NCBI GenBank assembly: GCA_016711405.1 | Contig: JADJSZ010000004.1 | Location: forward strand, 1 to 64,000 | Direction: 5' to 3' | Source: Candidatus Hadersleviella danica | Lineage (GTDB): Bacteria; Chloroflexota; Anaerolineae; Promineifilales; Promineifilaceae | DNA: 64,000 nucleotides | Part shown: positions 35,599-43,322 of the stretch, piece after piece | How the letters are laid out: each line of letters begins with the position of its first letter | Position numbering within the stretch: the first letter of the stretch is position 1 | Made by a program: the position numbers and the translations under genes | The notes under the pieces: model-generated | What the model saw: the letters and a program-made list of their open reading frames with translations, nothing else | The model's database searches: none | What the model was told of the DNA's origin: nothing

Positions 35599-36574
35599 CC
35601 AAAACCTGCTCTTCCTTCTCCCGCGCCAATCCCGCCCGCCATGTGTAATCGGCTGGGCGGGATTGTGCCCATGCGAGGGTGGCGGTAATTGTGTCGGCTA
35701 ACGGCCGTTGCCCCAAACCCGCCTGCCGCGCTTTGGTGCAGTCAAAGGCGAAAAAGCCCGCCGCATCGTCACTTTCGGGAATCCAAAGCGGCATTTCCAT
35801 CCACGCCCCCACCTCTTGCGCTACCAATTGGTCGTCGGGAACCCACACAAATTCCGCCTCCGCCCCACTGGCTACGCGACATTCCTCCAAAACTTCGCGC
35901 ATGGGTAGGGGAATCCCATCCACGTTGTACACGCCCGTCAATTTTTGCTCGAGAGCCAAAATTGTAAATTCGGCCAAGTCGCGCACATCCACAAATTGCA
36001 CCAGCCGTTCGGGACGGCCGGGGGCCAGCACACGGCCGCCCGCCGCCACCCGCACAGGCCAATAAGTGAATCTATCGGAACGATCATATGACCCCACGAT
36101 AAGGCCGGGGCGAATGATGAGCGTTTTGTCGGCGCCCACGGCCGCTGTGGCCGCTTCCTCGCACAGCAATTTGAGCGGGCCATAACTCTCCCCCGTCACC
36201 TCCTCTATCGTTTCGTCCTCGAGTCGGCCGAGTTCGGCCGTGTCCGCCTCGGTCAGCCCTGTGCGGCTAATATCGGCATAGACCGAGATAGACGAGATAA
36301 AGGTGTAGTTGGCCGTGTGTGGGGCAAGATGGGTGGCCGAGTGGCGCACAATGCGGGGCACATAGCCACAAGTATCTATGACAGCATCCCATGTGCGACC
36401 ATCTAACACGCTTAAATCCCCGTCGCGGTCGCCATGCAGTTGCTCGATGTCGGGCAACGCCTCGGGCGCCGAACGGCCGCGATTAAACAGCGTGACCGTA
36501 TGGCCACGTTGGACGGCCGCTGTCACCAGTGCTCGTCCTAAAAACACAGCTCCGCCAATAATAAGGATGTTCAT
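35594..36574 (-). CDS. NAD-dependent epimerase/dehydratase family protein
   Basis: An extended short-chain dehydrogenase of 326 residues. The N-terminal Rossmann motif is GGAVFLGRALV, followed by FNRGRS, VIDTCGYVP, the SSISVY serine region and the catalytic YGPLK (Y-x3-K). Conserved RPGLIVG and YWPVR segments follow. It resembles the RNA-binding-like/isoflavone-reductase-like epimerases of Chloroflexota and Actinobacteria. The substrate is not deducible. It is transcribed away from rpsO. Confidence 0.85.
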   Translation of the reverse strand: MNILIIGGAVFLGRALVTAAVQRGHTVTLFNRGRSAPEALPDIEQLHGDRDGDLSVLDGRTWDAVIDTCGYVPRIVRHSATHLAPHTANYTFISSISVYADISRTGLTEADTAELGRLEDETIEEVTGESYGPLKLLCEEAATAAVGADKTLIIRPGLIVGSYDRSDRFTYWPVRVAAGGRVLAPGRPERLVQFVDVRDLAEFTILALEQKLTGVYNVDGIPLPMREVLEECRVASGAEAEFVWVPDDQLVAQEVGAWMEMPLWIPESDDAAGFFAFDCTKARQAGLGQRPLADTITATLAWAQSRPADYTWRAGLAREKEEQVLG

Positions 36575-36642
36575 TTGTAATTATTATAGGGTACTCACAT
36601 TATTAAATCAGTTAGGAATTGCCAGAGTAGATTTTACGCCAT

Positions 36643-36671
36643 TTGGTTTACGCCCTCTACCCTGCTATAAT
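36643..36671 (+). promoter_or_regulatory. Sigma70-type promoter of rpsO-pnp
   Basis: TTGGTT (36643-36648), a 17-base spacer and a consensus TATAAT (36666-36671), 78 bases before the rpsO start. Confidence 0.75.
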
Positions 36672-36749
36672 CTTGCCCTGTTAGTCTTGGTAACACGATG
36701 TTCGACAGACGGTTACTCGGGCTAAACATTTGCAGATTTAGGAGAAAAT

Positions 36750-37025
36750 ATGTCGATTACAACCGAACGGAAAACAGAGTTGATGAAGGAATACGGCCGT
36801 TTTGAAGGCGATACAGGCTCCCCCGAAGTCCAAATTGCCATCTTCACCGAGCGGATTAACAATTTGCAAGGGCACTTGGGCGGCAACAAGCACGACCACA
36901 GCACCCGACGCGGCTTGCTCCGCATGGTCGGTAAGCGTCGCAGTTTGCTCGTCTACTTGCGCAGTAAAGACGCGCAACGGTACGAAACCATCTTGCAAAA
37001 ACTCAACCTGCGGACCATCAAGTAA
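36750..37025 (+). CDS. rpsO: 30S ribosomal protein S15
   Basis: Binds 16S rRNA helices 20-22 early in small-subunit assembly. 91 residues with the full pattern: FEGDTGSPEVQIAIFTERI, LQGHLGGNKHDHSTRRGLL, MVGKRRSLLVYL. AGGAGAAAAT before ATG 36750 is a strong ribosome site. The order rpsO-pnp is conserved in many bacteria. A terminator (37040-37073) follows directly. Confidence 0.98.
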   Translation: MSITTERKTELMKEYGRFEGDTGSPEVQIAIFTERINNLQGHLGGNKHDHSTRRGLLRMVGKRRSLLVYLRSKDAQRYETILQKLNLRTIK

Positions 37026-37039
37026 GTAGGATTATCCAA

Positions 37040-37076
37040 AAAAGACGTGGTGCGACGAAGGGCCACGTCTTTTGTT
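37040..37076 (+). terminator. rpsO terminator
   Basis: AAAAGACGTGG (37040-37050) pairs with CCACGTCTTTT (37063-37073), followed by GTTTTGTTT. It may be leaky, letting some transcription reach pnp. Confidence 0.85.
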
Positions 37077-37504
37077 TTGTTTGTGTTAGGGAACCAATAG
37101 GATTTTGGATTTTAGATTTTGGATTTTGGATTCGGAGCTACTCCCAACATCACCATTTCTACTGCCCAAAACTCTAGCGCGGTTTTTAGGAATTGGGCTT
37201 TGTCTCGTACAGGGCTGTCTCAGGAATCTGTGGTACGAGCCAGACCCCAGTGCCTAAAAAAATCTTCCCCAACCAAACAGTTGCTCACAAATTTATCGTT
37301 AGGGTCGTTTCAGCCAAGGCTGTGTATTGCGCCTTGCCAGTGGGGCAAGGCTGATTGGAGATTGGTGCGTGGAGATAAGTGGTTAGGTGGTTAGTGGCTA
37401 GTGAGTATTTCACTAACCACTAATCACTAGCCACTAGTCACTTACCCCTAGGCGCAAGTCTCCAATCCACGCATGGCGAACGGCCGCCTCTTTTTAGGAG
37501 ATTT
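37077..37504. other. rpsO-pnp spacer with repeat arrays and a long hairpin
   Basis: It holds an ATTTTGG heptamer array (37100-37135) and then about 240 bases with no gene. Next is an inverted AGTGGTTAGTGG/CCACTAACCACT structure (37383-37442) whose arms are extended by GGAGATTGGTGCGTGG (about 37357) and its near complement at about 37462. TTTTTAGGAGATTT before 37505 is the pnp ribosome site. An RNase III-type processing hairpin upstream of pnp, as known in enterobacteria, is possible but unproven. Confidence 0.6.
37383..37442. repeat. Inverted heptamer-array hairpin (CACTAAC family) upstream of pnp
   Basis: GTGGTTAGTGGCTAGTGA on the left and TCACTAACCACTAATCACTAGCCAC on the right enclose a very short loop (GTATT). 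Confidence 0.85.
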
Positions 37505-39766
37505 ATGTTACCAGAACACACTTTTACCAGCCGTATGGGCACCTTAGAGATTAAGGTTGCCACAGGCAAACTGGCTGAACAAGCCAATGGCGCCGTTTCA
37601 TTCTATTTTGGCGACAGCATGTTGCTGGCCACGGCCGGCATGTCCAAAACAGCCCGCGAAGGGCTAGATTTCTTCCCCCTCAGCGTCGAGTTTGAGGAGC
37701 GCATGTACGCCGCTGGCCGTATCCCCGGCAGTTTCTTCCGCCGCGAAGGTCGCGCCTCCACCGAATCCATTTTGGTGGCTCGGCTGACTGACCGCCCCCT
37801 ACGGCCGCTCTTCCCCGATGACATGCGCAACGAAGTGCAAGTCATCATCACCACCCTCTCCTACGATGGCGAGAACTACATGGACGTGCAAGCTGTCAAC
37901 GCCGCCAGCGCCGCCCTGATGGTCTCCGACATTCCGTGGAACGGCCCCATCGGCGCCGTGCGGGTGGGCTTTATTGATGGCCAATTTGTGGCCAACCCCA
38001 CCATCGAACAGATGAAAGAGAGCACCTTGGACTTGCGTTTGGCAGGCACCAAAGAAGCCATCATCATGGTCGAGGCAGGAGCCAACGAAGTCATCGAATC
38101 CATCATGGTGGATGCGCTCGAGTTTGGCCACCAAGCCATCCAACCCTATTTGCAAATGCAAGTAGAGATGCGCGCCCAAGTTGGCAAGCCCAAAGCAGAA
38201 CCCATCATTGGTGTGGCCGATGCCGCTATTGCAGGGCTTGTGACTACCCGTTATGGGGCACAAATCGAAGCCATCGCGGCCGAAGTGGAACGGCAAGAAC
38301 GGCGCGAGGCGATGGGCGAATTGCGCAAGAGCATTTTGGCCGAATTGCAAGCCGAAAACCCCGAAATTGATGTGAAAGAGGTGTGGGCGGCCGTGGAAAA
38401 CATCGTCAAGAAGACAGTGCGCCGCCGCATTTTGGAAGGGGTGCGCCCCGACGGCCGTGATTACACCACCATTCGGCCGCTTTCGGCCGAGGTGGGCATC
38501 AGCCCCCGCGCCCACGGCTCCGGCCTCTTCCGCCGTGGCGAAACCCAAGTGCTCTCCATTGCCGCCTTGGGAACCCCCCGCGACGCGCAAAAATTGGATG
38601 GCCTCGAGCCAGAAGACAGCCGCCGCTACTTGCACCACTACAACTTCCCCCCCTTCAGCACGGGCGAAACATGGATGTTGCGCGGCCCCAAGCGGCGCGA
38701 AATTGGCCACGGGGCACTGGCGGGCAACGCCCTTATTCCCGTTCTGCCCTCCCTAGAAGATTTCCCCTACACCATTCGCGTCGTCTCGGAAGTGCTCTCC
38801 TCCAACGGTAGCACCAGCCAAGCCAGCGTGTGCGCCTCCACCTTGGCCCTGATGGATTGCGGTGTGCCGATTCGCCGCCCCGTGGCGGGCATTGCGATGG
38901 GTCTCGTCAGCGACGGAACCAATCACGCCATTTTGACCGACATCCAAGGGTTGGAAGACCATTTGGGCGACATGGACTTTAAGGTGGCGGGAACCAGCGA
39001 AGGCATCACTGCTTTGCAGATGGACATCAAAATTTCGGGTCTCTCCAAAGAGATTATGGCCACTGCTCTTGAGCAAGCGCGGGTCGCTCGCCTCCAAATT
39101 TTGGATGCGATGCTGAGCGTCATGCCAGCCCCTCGCGCCGAGCTGAGCAAGTGGGCCCCCCGCATGGTCAGTGTCCACATCAACCCCGAGAAGATTGGGG
39201 CGGTGATTGGCAAGGGTGGTAGCACCATTCGCAGTTTGGAAGAGGCTTATGGGGTCTCGATTGACATCCAAGAAGACGGCACCATCTTTGTGGCTGGCGT
39301 GGATGGCATCAAAACCAGCGGCGCGATTCGCCAAATCGAATTGCTGACCAAAGAAGTGGACGAAGGCGAAACTTACTCGGGCAAGGTTGTCCGCATCACC
39401 GAATTTGGCGCGTTTATCGAGCTGATTCCGGGCACGGATGGCTTGGTTCACATTTCGCAACTCTCCACCGAGCGGGTGCAAAGTGTGGATGATGTGCTGA
39501 AACTGGGCGATGAAATCATGGTCATGGTGACGGGCATCTCCCCTGAGGGCAAGATTCGCCTCTCGCGCCGGGCGATTTTGGAAGGTTGGACGCTGGAAGA
39601 AGCGAAGGAAGCGGACAACCCCAATCGTGGCGGTGGGAGTGGTGGTGGCGACCGTGGCGGCCGTGGTGGTGGTGACCGCCGTGGCGGCGGTGGTGGCGGC
39701 GACCGTCGTGGTGGGGGCGGTGGCGATAGAGGCGGCCGTGGTGGTGGTGGCGACCGTCGTCGCTAA
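37505..39766 (+). CDS. pnp: Polyribonucleotide nucleotidyltransferase (PNPase)
   Basis: A phosphorolytic 3'-5' exoribonuclease involved in mRNA decay. 753 residues: first RNase PH domain (SFFRREGRASTESILVARLTDRPLRPLF), helical linker and second RNase PH domain (GETQVLSIAALG, SEVLSSNGSTSQASVCASTLALMD). The KH domain has IGKGGSTIRSLEE and is followed by an S1 domain (GKVVRITEFGAFIELIPGTDGLVHISQL). The last 50 residues are a Gly/Arg/Asp-rich RGG-type tail (GGDRGGRGGGDRR repeated), unusual for a bacterial PNPase and likely to bind RNA. ATG 37505 has AGGAGATTT in front. A terminator follows. Confidence 0.97.
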   Translation: MLPEHTFTSRMGTLEIKVATGKLAEQANGAVSFYFGDSMLLATAGMSKTAREGLDFFPLSVEFEERMYAAGRIPGSFFRREGRASTESILVARLTDRPLRPLFPDDMRNEVQVIITTLSYDGENYMDVQAVNAASAALMVSDIPWNGPIGAVRVGFIDGQFVANPTIEQMKESTLDLRLAGTKEAIIMVEAGANEVIESIMVDALEFGHQAIQPYLQMQVEMRAQVGKPKAEPIIGVADAAIAGLVTTRYGAQIEAIAAEVERQERREAMGELRKSILAELQAENPEIDVKEVWAAVENIVKKTVRRRILEGVRPDGRDYTTIRPLSAEVGISPRAHGSGLFRRGETQVLSIAALGTPRDAQKLDGLEPEDSRRYLHHYNFPPFSTGETWMLRGPKRREIGHGALAGNALIPVLPSLEDFPYTIRVVSEVLSSNGSTSQASVCASTLALMDCGVPIRRPVAGIAMGLVSDGTNHAILTDIQGLEDHLGDMDFKVAGTSEGITALQMDIKISGLSKEIMATALEQARVARLQILDAMLSVMPAPRAELSKWAPRMVSVHINPEKIGAVIGKGGSTIRSLEEAYGVSIDIQEDGTIFVAGVDGIKTSGAIRQIELLTKEVDEGETYSGKVVRITEFGAFIELIPGTDGLVHISQLSTERVQSVDDVLKLGDEIMVMVTGISPEGKIRLSRRAILEGWTLEEAKEADNPNRGGGSGGGDRGGRGGGDRRGGGGGGDRRGGGGGDRGGRGGGGDRRR

Positions 39767-39817
39767 GCCATTTAGATAGACTATTTGCGTAACGGGGTCA
39801 TCTCGTTACATCGGCTT

Positions 39818-39858
39818 AGACCGCCGAGGTTTTAGAAACCTCGGCGGTCTTTTTTTTT
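39818..39858 (+). terminator. pnp terminator
   Basis: AGACCGCCGAGGTTT (39818-39832) pairs perfectly with its complement (39836-39850) around a three-base loop and is followed by eight T. Confidence 0.95.
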
Positions 39859-39918
39859 GCCTCTGGCGAGGTCAAAAACGCCATCTGAGGCGGTTAGGAT
39901 GAACAAATCTGTTTTTTT

Positions 39919-39945
39919 AACGCAAAGGCGCAAAGACGCAAAGGG
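39919..39945. repeat. CGCAAAG heptamer array
   Basis: AACGCAAAGGCGCAAAGACGCAAAGG: three to four CGCAAAG units. A related array is at 22669-22694. The remainder of 39859-40039 shows no gene. Confidence 0.75.
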
Positions 39946-40039
39946 TTTCAGGAGCTTGGTTGCGCCGTTTGCACCTCTGCGACGTGGTGTTCAAAAAAAC
40001 TGCTAAATCCATTTATTCAGGGTAAATGCGTAACGCGCC

Positions 40040-40369
40040 TTAGTAGGCGAAGCAGTTTAATTGCATGAGCAAGGTGAATATAAAAATGGTGTAGGTGATG
40101 AATAGGAGTAAGGCGTAGCCGCCGCTGAAGGCGAGCCACCCGAGCCATGTGCGGCTGGTGTGCCATGCTCTTAGGCCAATGGAGAGGGCACTGAGAAAGA
40201 ATAGCCCTGCGGGAACGCGCCACAGGGGAAGCACGGCCTCTCTATCGGTGCATTGTTGTGGGTCGAGCCAGTGGAAGAGGAGCCACATAACTACGGCCGT
40301 GGCCAGCACTGTCCCGAGATACGTGCCCACAAACAAAATTCCTCGTTTCACAGGGGGATTCATAAGCAT
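40040..40369 (-). CDS. Small three- to four-helix membrane protein
   Basis: About 109 residues with helices at ILFVGTYLGTVLATAVVMWLLF, VPAGLFFLSALSIGL and WLAFSGGYALLLFITYTIFIFTLL. No domain is recognised. ATG 40369 is preferred among several because GAGG lies six bases upstream; GTG 40381 and ATG 40363 are alternatives. Function unknown. Confidence 0.6.
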   Translation of the reverse strand: MLMNPPVKRGILFVGTYLGTVLATAVVMWLLFHWLDPQQCTDREAVLPLWRVPAGLFFLSALSIGLRAWHTSRTWLGWLAFSGGYALLLFITYTIFIFTLLMQLNCFAY

Positions 40370-40516
40370 AAACATCCTCACCCCAGCCCTAAGCGATTTC
40401 TGAATGATAGATTTTTATACTGATAGGGAAGAATTGCGGAATGGGGAATGCGGATTGCGGAATGAATGCGACCGACTGACCGACTGAAAGACTGACCGAC
40501 TAATAACCAACACGCC

Positions 40517-40714
40517 ATGAATTATCACGCTTACCTTGTCCGCTTGTGGCGGGAACATGAACAAGCCCCGTGGCGGGCGGAGTTGGTGGTTCCGCATACC
40601 CATGAACGGCATTTATTTGCCTCCACGGAGCAATTATATCGCTTTGTAGAAGAAACTTTGGGGCAACCCACGGTGGAGCCAGTCAGCTTGTCAGCTAGTC
40701 AGCCAGTCAGCTAG
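40517..40714 (+). CDS. Short conserved hypothetical protein
   Basis: 65 residues. The core (MNYHAYLVRLWREHEQAPWRAEL, HERHLFASTEQLYRFVEETL) resembles a family of short proteins that I have seen in Chloroflexota, without known role. The last ten residues (SLSASQPVS) are read from the AGTCAGC repeat array, which also supplies the stop. The protein end has therefore been replaced or extended by a repeat. Confidence 0.6.
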   Translation: MNYHAYLVRLWREHEQAPWRAELVVPHTHERHLFASTEQLYRFVEETLGQPTVEPVSLSASQPVS

Positions 40715-40762
40715 TCAGCGAAGAAGCTGAAAGGCTGACAAGCTGAAATGCTGACTAGCTAA
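40682..40762. repeat. Inverted array (GTCAGCTA / TAGCTGAC family)
   Basis: GTCAGCTAGTCAGCC units run on the left and GCTGAAAGGCTGACAAGCTG units on the right around AAGAAG. The left arm overlaps the 3' end of the preceding gene. Confidence 0.85.
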
Positions 40763-40776
40763 CCCAAGGAGGTTCT

Positions 40777-41007
40777 ATGCAAATCGGCCTCACTGTTATC
40801 TTTTTACTCGTTATCTTGCTCGGCTTGTGGTTGCTGTGGCAAACCCGCCCAATTGGGCGGACGGGCATATTTTACTACCAGCGCATGGTGTTGCGGCAGA
40901 GTCAACGGCCGTTTTTATTTGCCCTCGCCCTCGCCAGCCTTGCCCTTGGGGGCATCACCCTCGCCCTGTGGGGTGGGGCGATGATTTGGATGGTGTGGGT
41001 GTTGTAG
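40777..41007 (+). CDS. Small two-helix membrane protein
   Basis: 76 residues: helix (IGLTVIFLLVILLGLWLLW), a basic loop (QTRPIGRTGIFYYQRMVLRQSQRP) and a second hydrophobic half (FLFALALASLALGGITLALWGGAMIWMVWVL). A strong ribosome site (AAGGAGGTTCT) precedes ATG 40777. The layout matches the next gene, so the two look like tandem paralogues. Function unknown. Confidence 0.7.
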   Translation: MQIGLTVIFLLVILLGLWLLWQTRPIGRTGIFYYQRMVLRQSQRPFLFALALASLALGGITLALWGGAMIWMVWVL

Positions 41008-41030
41008 GGTGGGGAGAGGAGAGAAGAGTG

Positions 41031-41252
41031 ATGCAAAGTTGGCTTATTTTTTTGGCGATTGTTCCCTTTGTTTTGGGGGTGTGGCTGTTGCTCCAAACGG
41101 GGCAAGGGTGGCGCAAGGGGGCGTTTCTGGATTTGCCCATTTATGTGAGCCGGGGCACACGGCCGCGTCTCTTTCGTCTGGTGGTGTTGGCTGGTTTTCT
41201 CGCGGCCGTCTTGCTGATGTTGGGCAGTTGCGGGTTGCTGTTTCTCGTTTGA
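41031..41252 (+). CDS. Small two-helix membrane protein, paralogue of preceding gene
   Basis: 73 residues, helix (LIFLAIVPFVLGVWLLLQT), a loop with GWRKGAFLDLPIYVSRGTRPRL, and helix (LVVLAGFLAAVLLMLGSCGLLFLV). It shares the pattern WLLxQTxxxxRxGxF with the gene at 40777, 24 bases upstream. GGAGAGAAGAG precedes ATG 41031. Function unknown. Confidence 0.68.
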   Translation: MQSWLIFLAIVPFVLGVWLLLQTGQGWRKGAFLDLPIYVSRGTRPRLFRLVVLAGFLAAVLLMLGSCGLLFLV

Positions 41253-41271
41253 TGCGAACTCTATTTTGCCT

Positions 41272-41649
41272 ATGACCATCGTTAAACGCATATCCACGGC
41301 TTTAGCCGCCCTTTATTTTCTCTTCCTCTTTGCCATAGGCATTTACTTGCTCACCCGCGATTCCCGCACCGACCTTGGCTTTGGGGTCATACTTAGCTTT
41401 GTACTGTTGCCCTATGCCTTTACAGGTATCGTGTTCGTGGCTTTGATGGGGTGGGGGCGGGGGTGGGTGCAAAGTGTGAGTGGGGCATTGGTTCTGCTTC
41501 TCGCCTTGCCCCTGCTGTGTGGAGGAGGTGCTTTGATAGATGTGTCTGTCTCTTTGGTAGTGCCTCTCATTATATTTTTGGGTGGTGTGGCGGTATTTGG
41601 CGCGGCCGTGTTATCGCTTTGGCCAGCCACCCCACCCACAGGTAAATAA
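41272..41649 (+). CDS. Small four-helix membrane protein
   Basis: 125 residues with four predicted helices (ALAALYFLFLFAIGIYLL; LGFGVILSFVLLPYAFTGIVFVAL; GALVLLLALPLLCGGGALI; LVVPLIIFLGGVAVFGAAVL). No motif is recognised. It follows the two small paralogues on the same strand with short gaps, suggesting one transcript. Confidence 0.65.
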   Translation: MTIVKRISTALAALYFLFLFAIGIYLLTRDSRTDLGFGVILSFVLLPYAFTGIVFVALMGWGRGWVQSVSGALVLLLALPLLCGGGALIDVSVSLVVPLIIFLGGVAVFGAAVLSLWPATPPTGK

Positions 41650-41729
41650 CCTCCACACCCCAATTGCCAATATTGGAGCCGGGGGTAACACCCCCAACTG
41701 TACCAATTCCCAGCAACAGGAGATTCCAT

Positions 41730-43265
41730 ATGTCCAAAACCCTCTTCCCCCTTCGTGCGTTGATTATTATGATACTTGCCTTTGCCCTGTGGGCCACGGC
41801 CGCCCCCTACCCCGTCCACGCCGCTACTATTACCGTCACCACCGAGGTGGATGAAGATGGCGGAGGGGCAGATTGCTCCCTGCGCGAGGCGATTACGGCC
41901 GCCAACAGCAACGCCGCCTATGGTGGCTGTGCCGCAGGCACGGCAGGCCTCGACACCATCGCTTTTTCAGGCGTTACAGGAACCATCAACCTTGGTTCCG
42001 CCTTGCCCAACCTCGCCGAATCCATCCAGATTAACGGGCCAGGCGCGGCCGACCTAACCATTGACGGCCAAACAGACAGTTTCGATGGGTTCAGCATCAT
42101 TATTCCAGCGGGGGGAAATCTGACGGCCGTTACCCTCAGCGGCCTCACCCTCACCAACTTCCGCCATGCCCTGTATGGCGCTTCGGTGGGGCTAGAAATC
42201 AGCCTGAGCGACATGAGCATTACCAGCAGTGGGCAGGGCGGGGGAAGTGTTAACAACCACGGAGCCATCTATGTGACCAGTGCCGATTTGACACTCGACC
42301 GCGTGACCCTGAGCAACAACACGGGCTATCGGGGTGGGGCACTCTCCTACCAACCCACGGCCAATGGGCATACCCTCACCATAACTGATTCGACCTTCAC
42401 CAACAACACGGCCAACACGGGGTCTGGCGGAGCCATCTTTCTCTACCCAACAGGGGGTGGAACGACCAGCCACACCATCACCCGCTCCACGTTGGCGGGC
42501 AATACGGGAGCCTCGGCCGGGGCCATTCTCGTCTGGGTTAACGGCGCAACCAGCACGATAAACATTTCCCACACCACCTTCAGCGGCAACAGTGCCACCA
42601 CTGGCACGGGGGCCGATGCCGCTTATTTCACCGCCTCAACGGCCGCCGCCATTGTGGGTAACAGCCAAGCCAACATCACCTATAGCACCTTCTCGGGGCA
42701 CAACAACGATACCAACGCCAGCACGACTGGGGTTTTGCATGTATCGCGAGCGGATAGCAGTAGCAGTAGTTTAAGCGTGACCCGCACGCTCATCGCCAAC
42801 AACCCCGCCTCCGCAGGGGGTGCGTTCCGCGAATGCACGGCCGGGGGGGGGACAACGTTTGGCGGGAGCAACAACCTGACCAACGATACGTTTTGCGCTG
42901 GCCGCACGGCCGCGCCCACCAATGTCAACAGCACCTTAGCGGATAACGGGGGGCATACCGATACCCACGCTTTGCTGGCAGGAAGCAACGCCATTGATGC
43001 ACTGGTGGTTAGTGCAACTTGTGTGCCGGGAACCACGGCCGACCAGCGCACGGCCGCCCGCGCCAACGGCCTGAATGCAGGGGATTCCGCCTGTGACATT
43101 GGCGCGTATGAGTACAGTTCAACCCTAACCGTGCTGGCCATTGCCCTCGCCCAATGGGGCACGGCCGCCACGGCCGCTACCCCCTTGCTCTGGCTCGGCC
43201 TTGCCCTCATCTTACTCACCCTCACCCTGCTGGCCACCCGCCTAAAATGGAACCGAGGAAGTTAA
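41730..43265 (+). CDS. Secreted beta-helix protein, CSLREA domain, TM-anchored
   Basis: A surface protein of 511 residues with a strong ribosome site (CAGGAGATT). It has a signal peptide (MSKTLFPLRALIIMILAFALWATAAPYPVHA), then the CSLREA motif (DCSLREAITAANSN), a parallel beta-helix with repeated ITDSTFTNN/ISHTTFSGN rungs, and the choice-of-anchor Q end (NGGHTDTHALLAGSNAIDA, CDIGAYEY). It ends with a single helix (PLLWLGLALILLTLTLLATRL) and a basic tail. Beta-helix proteins of this type are often adhesins or polysaccharide-binding. The leader is almost identical to that of the next gene. Confidence 0.88.
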   Translation: MSKTLFPLRALIIMILAFALWATAAPYPVHAATITVTTEVDEDGGGADCSLREAITAANSNAAYGGCAAGTAGLDTIAFSGVTGTINLGSALPNLAESIQINGPGAADLTIDGQTDSFDGFSIIIPAGGNLTAVTLSGLTLTNFRHALYGASVGLEISLSDMSITSSGQGGGSVNNHGAIYVTSADLTLDRVTLSNNTGYRGGALSYQPTANGHTLTITDSTFTNNTANTGSGGAIFLYPTGGGTTSHTITRSTLAGNTGASAGAILVWVNGATSTINISHTTFSGNSATTGTGADAAYFTASTAAAIVGNSQANITYSTFSGHNNDTNASTTGVLHVSRADSSSSSLSVTRTLIANNPASAGGAFRECTAGGGTTFGGSNNLTNDTFCAGRTAAPTNVNSTLADNGGHTDTHALLAGSNAIDALVVSATCVPGTTADQRTAARANGLNAGDSACDIGAYEYSSTLTVLAIALAQWGTAATAATPLLWLGLALILLTLTLLATRLKWNRGS

Positions 43266-43322
43266 CCCCAATTACCAATTACGAATGACGAGTTACGAAT
43301 GACGAACAATAGGAGATTTCCC

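Noticed and set aside
39620..39766. PNPase RGG tail as a frameshift artefact
   Set aside because: The frame is continuous, repeats GGDRGG in register and ends in a normal stop followed by a terminator.
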